Shown here in pieces: positions 53,657 through 62,817 of a DNA stretch of 64,000 bases. The DNA lies in assembly GCF_023806465.1 (NCBI RefSeq), contig NZ_JAMSLS010000003.1, forward strand, positions 1 through 64,000, in the 5' to 3' direction. Position 1 is the first letter of the stretch, and every line of letters starts with the position of its first letter. Source of the stretch: Thermomicrobium sp. CFH 73360 (GTDB taxonomy: Bacteria > Chloroflexota > Chloroflexia > Thermomicrobiales > Thermomicrobiaceae). The notes beneath the pieces are model-generated. The model saw only the letters and a list, made by a program, of their open reading frames with translations, was not told the origin of the DNA and searched no databases. The position numbers were made by a program, and so were the translations under genes.

Positions 53657-55294
53657 GTGCGTGTCGCGGATGTCGTCGCGGAAATTCTCAAGCGCGAGGG
53701 AGTCGAGCTCATCATCGGATACCCAGTGAACGACGTGTTGGAGGCTGCCGCCCGCGCGGATATCCGAACGGTTATCGTCCGGCAGGAGCGTGTGGGCATC
53801 CACATGGCGGATGCGATGAGCCGTGTCACCTCGGGCCAACGTATTGGCGTCTTCGCCATGCAGCATGGTCCGGGAACGGAAAATGCCTTTGGCGCGGTTG
53901 CCCAGGCCTATGCCGATAGCGTTCCAGTGCTGCTCTTACCTGAGGGTTATCCGCGTCCACTCATGAACCTGCCTCCCAACTTCAGTGCACTGTTGAACTT
54001 CCGGGAGATCGCCAAGTGGGTCGAGCAGGTTGTCCTGCCCAGCGAAGTGCCGAACGCCCTCCGCCGCGCGTGGACGCAGCTCAAAAACGGTCGGCCGCGT
54101 CCCGTTGTGATCGAACTCCCGCGCGACCTCGTTCAGGAGGAGTTCACCGGCACCTTCGACTACCGCCCGGCTCCTCGTGTGCGTCTCGCCCCGGATCCGG
54201 TCGCTGTCGATGAGGTGGCGGCTGTGCTTGTTGCCGCCCGGCGCCCGGTCATCTATGCCGGGCAGGGGGTCCACTATGCCCAAGCTTGGGAGGAACTCCG
54301 AGCCCTGGCAGAACTCCTTGAGGCACCGGTCTGCACCAGTCTTCAAGGGAAGAGCGCTTTCCCGGAGGATCATCCGCTCGCGCTCGGCGCCGGTGGCCGG
54401 GCCTATCCGGCGACCGTCTCGTATTTCCTGCGTGAGGCCGACGTAATCTTCGGCATCGGCTGCAGCTTCACCAAGACGAACTACGGCGTGCGCATTCCGT
54501 ACGAGGGGAAAACGATCGTCCACGCCACGCTCGATGCGGCCGACCTCAACAAGGACGTCCCGGTGAGTCATGCCATTCTGGGTGATGCCAAGCTCACCCT
54601 CGCGGCACTCTCCGAAGCGGTCAGTGAGCGGCTCGGCGGGAAGCCGCGTGGACGCTTGCCGGAGGTCGCAGCTGAGATTCAGCGTGTCCGTGAGGCCTGG
54701 CTTGCTCAGTGGATGCCCAAGCTGACGTCCGACGAAGTTCCCCTCACACCGTACCGCGTGATCTGGGAACTCATGCGAACACTTGACGTCGAACGCACGA
54801 TCATCACGCACGATGCTGGCAGCCCACGCGACCAACTTTCCCCCTTCTGGATTGCCAAGCGGCCGCTCACCTACCTCGGTTGGGGCAAATCAACTCAACT
54901 TGGCTATGGGCTCGGTTTGGCCATGGGTGCCAAGCTCGCCCGACCGGACATGCTCTGCGTCAACGTCTGGGGCGATGCAGCGATCGGCATGACCGGGATG
55001 GACTTTGAAACCGCAGTACGGGAGCGAATTCCGATTCTGTCGATCCTTTTCAACAACTTTTCGATGGCCATCGAGATTCCCGTGATGCCCGTGGCGACCG
55101 AGAAGTACCGCGCCACGGATATCGGCGGCGACTATGCGGCATTTGCCCGAGCCATGGGTGGTTACGGTGAGCGGGTGACTGAGCCGGGCCAGATCGTCCC
55201 AGCTCTCCAGCGGGCACTCCGCGCGGTTGAGGATGGTACACCGGCGCTCCTCGAGTTCATCACCGGCAAGGAGCTCGCCGTCTCGACACCGTAG
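53657..55294 (+). CDS. Thiamine-diphosphate enzyme, acetolactate synthase large subunit-like
   Basis: The 545-residue protein has the three-domain layout of the ThDP decarboxylase/acetolactate synthase family. The catalytic Glu is in IVRQERVGIHMADA, the central domain has RPVIYAGQGVHYAQAWEE, and the ThDP/Mg site is WGDAAIGMTGMDFETAV followed by FNN. It lacks the residues I would expect of a true valine-sensitive IlvB, and no ilvN follows, so it may be a benzoylformate/oxo-acid decarboxylase or lyase. GTG 53657 is chosen because GAGGAGG lies six bases upstream; an in-frame GTG at 53630 would add nine Arg-rich residues. Confidence 0.85.
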   Translation: MRVADVVAEILKREGVELIIGYPVNDVLEAAARADIRTVIVRQERVGIHMADAMSRVTSGQRIGVFAMQHGPGTENAFGAVAQAYADSVPVLLLPEGYPRPLMNLPPNFSALLNFREIAKWVEQVVLPSEVPNALRRAWTQLKNGRPRPVVIELPRDLVQEEFTGTFDYRPAPRVRLAPDPVAVDEVAAVLVAARRPVIYAGQGVHYAQAWEELRALAELLEAPVCTSLQGKSAFPEDHPLALGAGGRAYPATVSYFLREADVIFGIGCSFTKTNYGVRIPYEGKTIVHATLDAADLNKDVPVSHAILGDAKLTLAALSEAVSERLGGKPRGRLPEVAAEIQRVREAWLAQWMPKLTSDEVPLTPYRVIWELMRTLDVERTIITHDAGSPRDQLSPFWIAKRPLTYLGWGKSTQLGYGLGLAMGAKLARPDMLCVNVWGDAAIGMTGMDFETAVRERIPILSILFNNFSMAIEIPVMPVATEKYRATDIGGDYAAFARAMGGYGERVTEPGQIVPALQRALRAVEDGTPALLEFITGKELAVSTP

Positions 55295-55351
55295 GAGTCT
55301 CACGCCTCTCCTCATCCAGAGGATCAGTCTTCATCCTCCATCGAGGACGGT

Positions 55352-55386
55352 GCCCTGGCGAAGAGCCAGGGGCCCTTTGTTCTTCA
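55352..55386 (+). terminator. Intrinsic terminator after the ThDP enzyme gene
   Basis: GCCCTGGC, a short loop, then GCCAGGGGC and a T-rich tract (CCCTTTGTTCTT). It lies about 60 bases after the stop codon and separates this gene from the tannase-like gene. Confidence 0.65.
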
Positions 55387-55513
55387 GTGCTGAACAATGG
55401 CCTTGCCTACCTCGGCTTGGACACCCAGCATGCCTTGCAAGGTGTTCCCAGACAGAGCACAGCCTGATCAGGCGGATTTGCCCGTCCTGCAGATTTCAGA
55501 GAGGAGAATGGAG

Positions 55514-57076
55514 ATGGATGAGGTGCGACTCGAGCGACACTGCGCAAGGCTGACCGGCCAGCGGGTCGTTGCCGAGGCGATCGCGCTGCCGACACGTGGC
55601 GCGCACCTCGTGATGACCGAGGTCGTCCCTGCGAGCGAGCGGTTGCCAGCCTATTGTCGCATCGAGGGCGTGATTGAGTCGGTTGATCCGACCGCGCCGC
55701 CCATCCGTTTCCGGGTCAACCTCCCGGCTGTGTGGAACGGGCGGGCACTTCATGTCGGGGGCGGTGGCTACAACGGGTTCGTTCCGAGTGGGACAGAACC
55801 AGCACCAGGAGCTCCGCCGGACGCTCTGGTGCCGTTGGCCCGAGGATATGCCACGTTCGGGAGCGATTCTGGCCACCAGGGGATGAACGCGGCTTTCGCA
55901 CTCAACGACGAGGCGCTTGAGAACTTCGGTTATGCTGCGCTGAAGAAGACGCGTGATGTGGCCGTCACAATCATGCGTTGGTTCTACGGTGCGGAGCCAG
56001 ACCGTACGTATTTCGCCGGACTTTCGCAGGGGGGTCGTGAGGCGCTCACCGTCGCCCAACGGTTCCCGGAGGACTACGACGGTGTGCTGAGTATTGTTCC
56101 AGTTCTTAACTTCACGTTGCTTCAGCTGGCTGGAAATCGCATGGGTCGTGTGCTCCTCAATGGCGGTTGGATGGATGCGGGAAAGATCCGCTTCCTAGCC
56201 CAGGCGCAGCGTGAGGCCTGTGGTGGTTGTGAAGCGGTACTGGATGGCTTGTTGATTGACTACACAGCGTGTGACTTTGACGTTGCGGCACTCTGCTGTG
56301 CATCGAGTCCCGAGGAGCCTGGTCTGACCGAGGCGCAAATCGCTGCAGTACGGTTAATGCGTTCACGTTTGGAACTCTCCTACCCGCTCGCGAACGGTGT
56401 CACTTCCTATCCCGGCTGGCCCTCTGGCAATGAGGATCTGCCTGGTGGCTGGGATCTCTGGGTCATGGGCTCTGCACCACCGCCAGCGGTGCAACCGCCA
56501 GGCGTCGATCCTGGTGGCCCAATCATTGTCAACTTCGGTGCACAGTTCGTCCGCTACGCCATTGTCCGCGATCCAGCGTTCCGGACCTATCACTTCGATC
56601 CGGAAGACCCGCGCTGGCGCGAGCGAATCATCCAGGTCTCCGCCATCGTCGATTCGACCGACCCCGATCTCTCCTGTTTTGCGGCACGGGGTGGGAAACT
56701 TATCCTCGTCGAATATCTGGCCGACTATGCGCAGAGTCCTTACGCCGGGATTGAGTATTTCCAGCGTATCCAGGAAAGCCTTGGCGAGGAACTGGTCGAG
56801 TCGTTTGCTCGCCTTTATGTCGTTCCGGGAGCAAATCACCGCGGCGGAAATGCGCCCAGTCAGGCTGACTGGCTCACCGTCCTGGAACGTTGGGTAGAAA
56901 GCAGTCAACCACCTGATGCGAGGATCATCCTCCAGCAGACTGAACCTGTCCTACGCACCTTGCCGGCCTGTCGTTACCCTGATTGGCCGGTGTACGTCGG
57001 TGGTGATCCGAACGATGCGCGGAGCTACTGCTGTCGTCCCGCGCGTGGGTTCGCGCGACGAATTCTGAGGCACTGA
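55514..57076 (+). CDS. Tannase/feruloyl-esterase family hydrolase
   Basis: The 520-residue protein has the nucleophile motif AGLSQGGREAL (Ser about 172), an acid in DSTDPDLSCF (about 380) and a His in VPGANHRGGNA (about 438), in the order and spacing of the tannase/feruloyl esterase family. The two Cys that tie nucleophile and His together in fungal members are absent here. There is no signal sequence, so it may act inside the cell on an imported aromatic ester. Of two ATG codons, 55514 lies eight bases after AGAGGAG and is preferred to 55508. The LigM-like gene follows after a promoter. Confidence 0.86.
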   Translation: MDEVRLERHCARLTGQRVVAEAIALPTRGAHLVMTEVVPASERLPAYCRIEGVIESVDPTAPPIRFRVNLPAVWNGRALHVGGGGYNGFVPSGTEPAPGAPPDALVPLARGYATFGSDSGHQGMNAAFALNDEALENFGYAALKKTRDVAVTIMRWFYGAEPDRTYFAGLSQGGREALTVAQRFPEDYDGVLSIVPVLNFTLLQLAGNRMGRVLLNGGWMDAGKIRFLAQAQREACGGCEAVLDGLLIDYTACDFDVAALCCASSPEEPGLTEAQIAAVRLMRSRLELSYPLANGVTSYPGWPSGNEDLPGGWDLWVMGSAPPPAVQPPGVDPGGPIIVNFGAQFVRYAIVRDPAFRTYHFDPEDPRWRERIIQVSAIVDSTDPDLSCFAARGGKLILVEYLADYAQSPYAGIEYFQRIQESLGEELVESFARLYVVPGANHRGGNAPSQADWLTVLERWVESSQPPDARIILQQTEPVLRTLPACRYPDWPVYVGGDPNDARSYCCRPARGFARRILRH

Positions 57077-57409
57077 GAGCGACCTCTCGTCATCACTGAA
57101 GTCCTGAACCGACTCGGCGTGCCGGAGACACCTGAGCGATGTCGTGCGTGGGAGTGGTGAACTGACCGGCCGGATCGGCACGCCAACCAAGTGCGCCCGC
57201 TGCTCGCGCATGGAAGAACATCCTTGCAGCACGTCCTCGAAATGCAAGGAGCGGTGTCCAGATGTTCGGCATATCGGAACCATCGAGTTGACGCCTCATG
57301 ATAAACATTGTAAATTAAACACTGAATTAGCCTGGGCGTTGCGCGGCGTGACCACCTCCCTAGAAGCCCTGGGGCAAGGAGCGAGAGCAGGAGCGAAAGG
57401 GATCTGTAG
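57077..57409. other. Intergenic region with AT-rich promoter segment
   Basis: No gene. The stretch 57297-57330 is notably AT-rich compared with its surroundings and contains the -10 part of the promoter at 57288-57316. Confidence 0.5.
57288..57316 (+). promoter_or_regulatory. Promoter of the LigM-like gene
   Basis: TTGACG (57288-57293), 17 bases, then TAAATT (57311-57316). Transcription should start near 57323, leaving a leader of about 87 bases before the ATG. Confidence 0.5.
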
Positions 57410-58816
57410 ATGTCGTCAGCACGAGCCCTGAGTCTCCAGGCGCTCCTCGATCAGATCCCAAATATCGTCGATCATCTCTGCAACCAGCCATTGACGCTTC
57501 TCGGAACTTTCCCTGATCTGCCTCCAGAATTCACCAACTGGCGTGACGAGCAGCATGCGTGGCGTGAATCTGTCGCGCTCTTCGACCAGTCCTATCATAT
57601 GACCAACCTTTATCTCAGTGGCCCTGACGCTGTGCTCCTGCTCGAGCATCTTGGGGTCAACTCTTTTCGAAATTTCCGGCCGGGGCACGCCAAACAGCTG
57701 GTCGCTTGTAGTCCAGAGGGCTATGTGATCGGTGATGGTATTCTCTTCTCTCTGCCAGATGGTCGTCTCAAGTTAGTCTCCCGTCCCGGCATCAATAACT
57801 GGGTGCAGTATCACGCCGAGACTGGTGGTTATAACATAACAGTCGAGAAAGACGCCTGGTCGGTTGTTGACCCAAATCGACCTCGAACGGTGTACCGATT
57901 TGAGCTCCAAGGGCCACAGGCGCCAGTGTTGCTCGAAGAGCTGAACGGTGGGCCATTGCCAGAGGTGAAGTACTTCCGTATCGGGGAGATAACGATTGCC
58001 GGTCGCCGTGTGTTCTTCCTGCGCCACGGCATGGCTGGAGTCCCCGGTGCTGAGCTCTTCGGCCCGTGGGGAGACCGAGAGGCGGTCCGTGACGCAATTC
58101 TCGAGGCCGGGCAAAAGCACGGCCTCCGGCGTGTCGGCGCGAAGGCCTATATCACGAGCGGTATCGAGGGCGTGGGCTGGATCCCCTCGCCCGTGCCAGC
58201 AATCTATACAAGCCCAGAACTCCGATCCTATCGTGAGTGGTTGCCAGCGACGAGTGAGGAAGCGATTGGATCGATCGGTGGTAGCTTCTACTCGCCGAAC
58301 ATCGAAGATTACTACTTCACCCCGTGGGATTTGGGATATGGACATCTCGTGAAGTTTGACCATGACTTCGTTGGGCGGGCGGCGCTCGAGCGGATGGCGA
58401 CTGAGCCGCACCGCGTCAAGGTGACGCTTGTCTGGGATGGCGAGGACGTGACGCGGGCTATCCGAACCATGTTTACTGAACCCCCTGGCCGTCGGGCCAA
58501 GTTCATTGATTGGCCATTACCGCGCTATGCACTGTGGCAGTATGATGCAGTCCTCAATCAGCGTGGTGAGCGAATTGGTGTCTCGACGACCTGCGGTTAC
58601 AGCGCAAACTACGGTGCTATCCTCTCGCTGGCGGTTGTCGATCCGGCGTACAGCCAGCCGGGCACGCGCGTGACACTCCTCTGGGGAGAGCCGCACGGCG
58701 GATCACGGAAGCCGCTCGTCGAGCGTCATGTCCAAGTGGAGATCGGTGCGACAGTCGCCCCCGTGCCATTCGCTGAGCATGCGCGACAGTATCTTCTGAC
58801 GGTGCGTGGTCATTGA
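57410..58816 (+). CDS. GcvT-like aminomethyltransferase-fold protein, LigM/DesA-type aromatic O-demethylase
   Basis: The 468-residue protein has the folate-binding GcvT fold and is about 100 residues longer than glycine-cleavage T protein. Its length and blocks (YHMTNLYLSGPDAVLLLEHL, GVNSFRNF, AKQLVACSPEGYVIGDGI, NNWVQYHAETGGYN) agree with LigM and DesA, which move the methyl group of vanillate, 3-O-methylgallate or syringate to tetrahydrofolate. Substrate is not certain. It follows a tannase-like hydrolase and precedes a Liv-type binding protein gene by 48 bases, consistent with uptake and breakdown of methoxylated aromatics. AAGGGA lies nine bases before the ATG. Confidence 0.83.
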   Translation: MSSARALSLQALLDQIPNIVDHLCNQPLTLLGTFPDLPPEFTNWRDEQHAWRESVALFDQSYHMTNLYLSGPDAVLLLEHLGVNSFRNFRPGHAKQLVACSPEGYVIGDGILFSLPDGRLKLVSRPGINNWVQYHAETGGYNITVEKDAWSVVDPNRPRTVYRFELQGPQAPVLLEELNGGPLPEVKYFRIGEITIAGRRVFFLRHGMAGVPGAELFGPWGDREAVRDAILEAGQKHGLRRVGAKAYITSGIEGVGWIPSPVPAIYTSPELRSYREWLPATSEEAIGSIGGSFYSPNIEDYYFTPWDLGYGHLVKFDHDFVGRAALERMATEPHRVKVTLVWDGEDVTRAIRTMFTEPPGRRAKFIDWPLPRYALWQYDAVLNQRGERIGVSTTCGYSANYGAILSLAVVDPAYSQPGTRVTLLWGEPHGGSRKPLVERHVQVEIGATVAPVPFAEHARQYLLTVRGH

Positions 58817-58864
58817 GGTCGATCGAAGGGCGAGGTCAAGTCTGTGCAACGTGAGGAGGGTGCA

Positions 58865-60199
58865 ATGCAGCGGATGGATCGACGAGCCTTCCTGAAGCGA
58901 GCGTTCGGTGCGCTTGGCGTCTCGGCTCTGATGGCAGCCTGTGCGGGTGGGCAGGCAACGCCAACACCCACAGCTGCGCCAGCAGCAACGCCGACACCAG
59001 CTGCAGCCACGCCGACGACCGCCCCGGCTACACCGACGCCAGCTGCAGCGGTGACACCGACGGCCGCGGCCACGGTCACCAGGGAACCGATCCGGATCGG
59101 CGTCCTACTCACGCTCTCCGGTCCGGCGAGTCCGAACGGCGAGGCCAACCTCCGTGGGATCCAACTGGCGTTCAAGGAGGCCGGCAACGCGATCGCGGGG
59201 CGGCCCTTCGAGCTGTTCATCGAGGATTCGGCTGGTCAGCCGGATCAGGCCTTGTCCAAGGCGCGCCAGCTGCTCGAACAGCGGCGAGTCCACCTCCTCA
59301 TGGGGATTACGCTGAGTAGCGAAGCGGCGGCGCTACGGGACTACTTGCACCAGAGCGAGATGCCGACGATCGTCACCAATGCGGCGCTGCAGGCACTGAC
59401 GCGTGACCCGAAGATGCGCAGCCCCTTCATCTTCCGGGTGTCCTATGCGAACGGCCAGTATGATTCGCCCGTCGCCGACTATGCCTATCAGAAACTGGGC
59501 TACAAGCGCATGCTCGGCTTCGCAGCTGACTACGCAGCCGGGAAGGAAGAACTTGCGGCCTTCAAGGCGCGCTTTACGAAGGCCGGCGGTACCTGGGTCG
59601 ACGAGTTCTATTCCCCGATGGGTACGCAAGACTTTGGCCCGTTCCTGCAGCGGATCCAGCAACAGGCCGGGAACATCGATGCCGTCTTCCAGTTCCACGG
59701 ACTGAGTTCTGACGCCATCCGTCTCGTCGTCCAGTACGAAGAGTTCGGGCTGAAGGATCAGATTCCGCTGATCGCCTCCGGTGCGACGACCGACGACTCG
59801 ATCCTGTCCGAGATGGGTGATGCTGCCGTTGGGTTGGTGAGTGGTACAGTCTACACGTCATCCATCGATCTCCCGGGAAACAAGAAGTTCGTCGACACCT
59901 TCCGGGGGGAGTACAATCGCAAGCCTGGGCAGGTCGATTACTTGGGGTACCTCGGTGGGCTCGTCGTGCGCCAGGCGATCGAGGCGGTCAGAGGGAGCGT
60001 CGAAGACAAGCAGGCGTTTATCCAAGCCGTCAAGTCGGTGCGGGTTGCGGCGCCGGCCGGTGAGTTCCGCTTCTACCCGGAGTCGCAGGGCCCTGTGCAT
60101 ACCGTGTACATCTGCCGCGTCGCAAAGGCCGCCGACGGCAGCTATTACAACGAAATCTTGGAGAAGATCCCGAACGTGGACGATATGACGTTTATGTGA
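58865..60199 (+). CDS. Branched-chain-amino-acid-type (Liv) ABC substrate-binding lipoprotein
   Basis: The 444-residue precursor has a Tat-like motif (DRRAFLKRAF), a lipobox ending at Cys26 (LMAAC), a long Thr/Pro/Ala linker and then a Peripla_BP_6 domain (IRIGVLLTLSGPASPNGEA, IEDSAGQPDQALSKARQL, LLMGITLSSEAAALRDY). Members bind branched amino acids, amides, or aromatic acids; the LigM-like neighbour favours an aromatic ligand here. No permease or ATPase genes follow, so it must use components encoded elsewhere. ATG 58865 follows GAGGAGG by five bases; a GTG at 58844 is a weaker alternative. Confidence 0.9.
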   Translation: MQRMDRRAFLKRAFGALGVSALMAACAGGQATPTPTAAPAATPTPAAATPTTAPATPTPAAAVTPTAAATVTREPIRIGVLLTLSGPASPNGEANLRGIQLAFKEAGNAIAGRPFELFIEDSAGQPDQALSKARQLLEQRRVHLLMGITLSSEAAALRDYLHQSEMPTIVTNAALQALTRDPKMRSPFIFRVSYANGQYDSPVADYAYQKLGYKRMLGFAADYAAGKEELAAFKARFTKAGGTWVDEFYSPMGTQDFGPFLQRIQQQAGNIDAVFQFHGLSSDAIRLVVQYEEFGLKDQIPLIASGATTDDSILSEMGDAAVGLVSGTVYTSSIDLPGNKKFVDTFRGEYNRKPGQVDYLGYLGGLVVRQAIEAVRGSVEDKQAFIQAVKSVRVAAPAGEFRFYPESQGPVHTVYICRVAKAADGSYYNEILEKIPNVDDMTFM

Positions 60200-60224
60200 T
60201 CCCCATCGTACCGAAGCATAATCG

Positions 60225-60258
60225 GGGTGGTGAGCCCACGGGCTTACCACCCTGTTTG
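60225..60258 (+). terminator. Intrinsic terminator after the Liv-type binding protein gene
   Basis: GGGTGGTGAGCC (60225-60236), loop CACG, GGCTTACCACCC (60241-60252) with one G-T pair, then TGTTTG. A strong 12-base stem 25 bases after the stop codon. Confidence 0.8.
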
Positions 60259-60506
60259 CTCATTGCCTGGCAATGGCTTGTTTTCCCAACATGCGCTCTT
60301 GCCCGCGAAGCCCTTTGCGCACTCTGTTGATCGAGCAGTTCTCCCTCGCAACGTGCCTCCGTCGAGGCCGGCTCGACTGTGAGCTCTCTGACGTGACCCA
60401 GCGTGTCATGGCTGACCCGTCCCGTCTCCTCGGAGGAACGGTCTCGCACGGGCGATGCCTTCCCGGACGAGGCTGGAGTTCGTGTCTGCTCAGACATACT
60501 GGCAGG

Positions 60507-62258
60507 CTAGCGACCGATGCACTCGGACGCTTGCTTGATGAGATGAGCCATCCGCCGTCGTCGCTCACTGAGGAATTCCTCATACGGATACTCATACCAG
60601 CGCTCCGGAAGCGCGTTCAACTCCAGCATCTTCTGAAGCTGCTCTCTCGAAAAGAGTCTCTCGAGCTTCGGTGCGTACTCGTCCGGCGGTGAGTCATTGA
60701 TTGCCAGGTTGTCCCGCCACCCGATCCAGACGCGGTTGGCCAGCTGATTCGCCTGCTGTGGTGTGAAGCCAAGTTGGGAGAGAAAGGCCCGAGGGAAGAG
60801 GTGGTGGTCGTGCACCGGCTTGATCGGTGGTGCGTGCGTTGGATCCAGAACGTGCCGGCTCGGGATCGTCGAGAAGAGTGCTGGCGCATCCAAGACTACC
60901 TGTGCAGCACGGAAGACCTTGAGAAGGGGCGAGCTTGCTGTCGCCGTCAAGGCGGCGGGGAGCGTGACGCTCTAATAGTCAGGTGTCAGGACCGTTGTCA
61001 TGATGGTCTGAAGCCGCTCGCGGAAAGCGCGGCCGCTGTGGATGCCGTCGAGTTGACGCAAGTCCTCTTCACTCTGCGTCTCGGCTGACCCAGCATACCG
61101 TCCGGTCAGCAGCGCGAGAAAGAGCCAACGTGCCAAAAGCGGGCGTGCTTCACTGTCAGGCAGGCCGAGTTCGAAGCGGGCGATCAGCCACAGCGCATAG
61201 GTCACAGCGAGGGCAGTTTTGGAGCCAATCATGGTGTCGCGCAGAAAGCCGGCCAGCCGCGGAACGTGCAGGAAGTCATGCCAGTGTTCGAGGGCGAGCA
61301 CCTTGCTTTGTGCTTCGGCCAACCGTTGAAACTGCCTTTCGCGTTGATCCTCTGGAAAGATCCCGGTTTCTAGGTCTTTGCCTCGCAGAAGTGCATAGAC
61401 GGTGCGCAAGCGGCTTCGTCGGAAGGCCAGCGCCACTGTTGTGCGGAGTAGTTGCTCTGGCGTCGGTTGCCACACACGGTTCAATGGGGATGGCTTTCAC
61501 TAAGGTAGTTGCTTTGCTTGTTCACAGAACCGTTCCAGCTGTGCCCGGCCACTGTCCCAATACACCGACATCAGGGTGAGAACAAAGTCGGACTGTTTGA
61601 GAGACTTCCCCTGGCTGTTGACACGGACGAAGATCTCAGCAACACGTTCCTCGTCGACGTCGTGTGAGACCTCCAGGACCGTGAACGGGTAGTTCTCCAG
61701 TGCGTGCAGCTGTTGGAAAGCATTCTCGATTTGTCGCTCTTGACTCAGACTCAGACCACCGAGCTGACGATGCCGAGTGAGGTAGCTGCCGATGAGCGCA
61801 TAGAGTGATGTCTCGGGTCTCCACAGGACGCTGATGTCCGCAATCCATCGTGGATCCTTGGCCAGGAACGCGTTGGAGACCTCGAACCGCTCCTCGAGCG
61901 GGTCAAAGGCGATCTTGATTCGACGGTGCACGAACGACTTGTCGCGCACTGGTACGCCAAAGTAGACCGCATAGAGTCCGGTAAGGCGTTGCTGCCCGTC
62001 GATGACCAAGAGGTGCGGCGTGCACTGCCCGTTCGCTCCGATCTGACGGACGTGTATTCTGTCCTGCTGACCAAACTCCCAGAACAAGAGGGTGCCAATC
62101 GGAAACCCGCGGTACATCGAGTCTAGGAGATCGCGCGCTCTCGTGTCCGGCCAGACAAATGGCCGCTGGAGGTCTGGTAGTGCCAGATGCCCGCTCTGGA
62201 TGTCGAGCAAAAGCTTCTTGAGGGGGTATTCTGTCTTCTTGTAAAGCAGTGCGGTCAT
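60507..62258 (-). pseudogene. GmrSD-type DUF262/DUF1524 (type IV restriction-like) gene interrupted by in-frame stop codons
   Basis: One frame of 584 codons spans the whole family. The first part has HLALPDLQRPFVWPDTRARD, FPIGTLLFWEF and LLVIDGQQRLTGLYAV (DUF262, the ParB-like NTPase fold). The middle has WQPTPEQLLRTTVALAFRRS. The last part has PVHDHHLFPRAFL, the His-Me-type DUF1524 nuclease site. The frame is broken only by TAG-TGA at 61502-61497 and by TAG at 60974-60972. The latter reads DY-stop-SVTLPAAL, where I would expect Trp, so TGG to TAG is likely. An intact protein would cut modified DNA. Start ATG 62258 with GAGGGGAG upstream. Confidence 0.85.
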
Positions 62259-62817
62259 GCTGTGGCTCCCCTCGATCGGCAGGACGATCCGAACAAAGAT
62301 CTCGGATGGAGACGAGCTGCACAAGACCTTTCGGTGCCTGTTGCTGTTCATCTGGCCTGGCCGTGGTCAGGGCAGTACACCGACTCTCACTGCCGATCGG
62401 CACCCCAAGAGCGAGCATCCGAGCCATGCCTGGTGGACGCTCCGCTTCCGACCGCTCTCCTGATTAACGTGAGGGGAGGTGATAGTCTGGACAATGACGG
62501 GATCGTTGAGGCTGGCGAGAACCACCGGACTACCAAGACCGTCGTTTCCTGGTATCTGCTTCCACTCGCTGCGCTTCGTGTTCTCGTCCCCCTGCGTCTT
62601 CTGTATCACCCGGCACAGCCAGCGACGGGACCCCTTCAAACATTCTGTGGATCACCGTCGTGGACCGCCCGCCGTATGGCACCGTGCAATGTCGCCCGTT
62701 GAACGCTTTGCCGCTGCTTGCGCCCGTGACAGCGCCAAGTTATCCTCACTACGGCGATAACGCCCTGATATGGTACCGTAGCGGAACAGATACAGTTGAA
62801 AGGGGGCGGAAGCGGCA
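62259..62817. other. Intergenic region between the restriction relic and the permease
   Basis: No gene found. The short open frames are Arg/Ser/Cys-rich. The promoter of the permease should lie at its right end, with AAAGGGGGCGGAAG as ribosome site; I could not pick a convincing -10/-35 pair. Confidence 0.45.

Noticed and set aside
60507-62258. Programmed stop-codon readthrough or selenocysteine in the GmrSD-like gene
   Set aside because: Two different adjacent stops plus a third further on, with no SECIS-like hairpin noticed, fit inactivation better.
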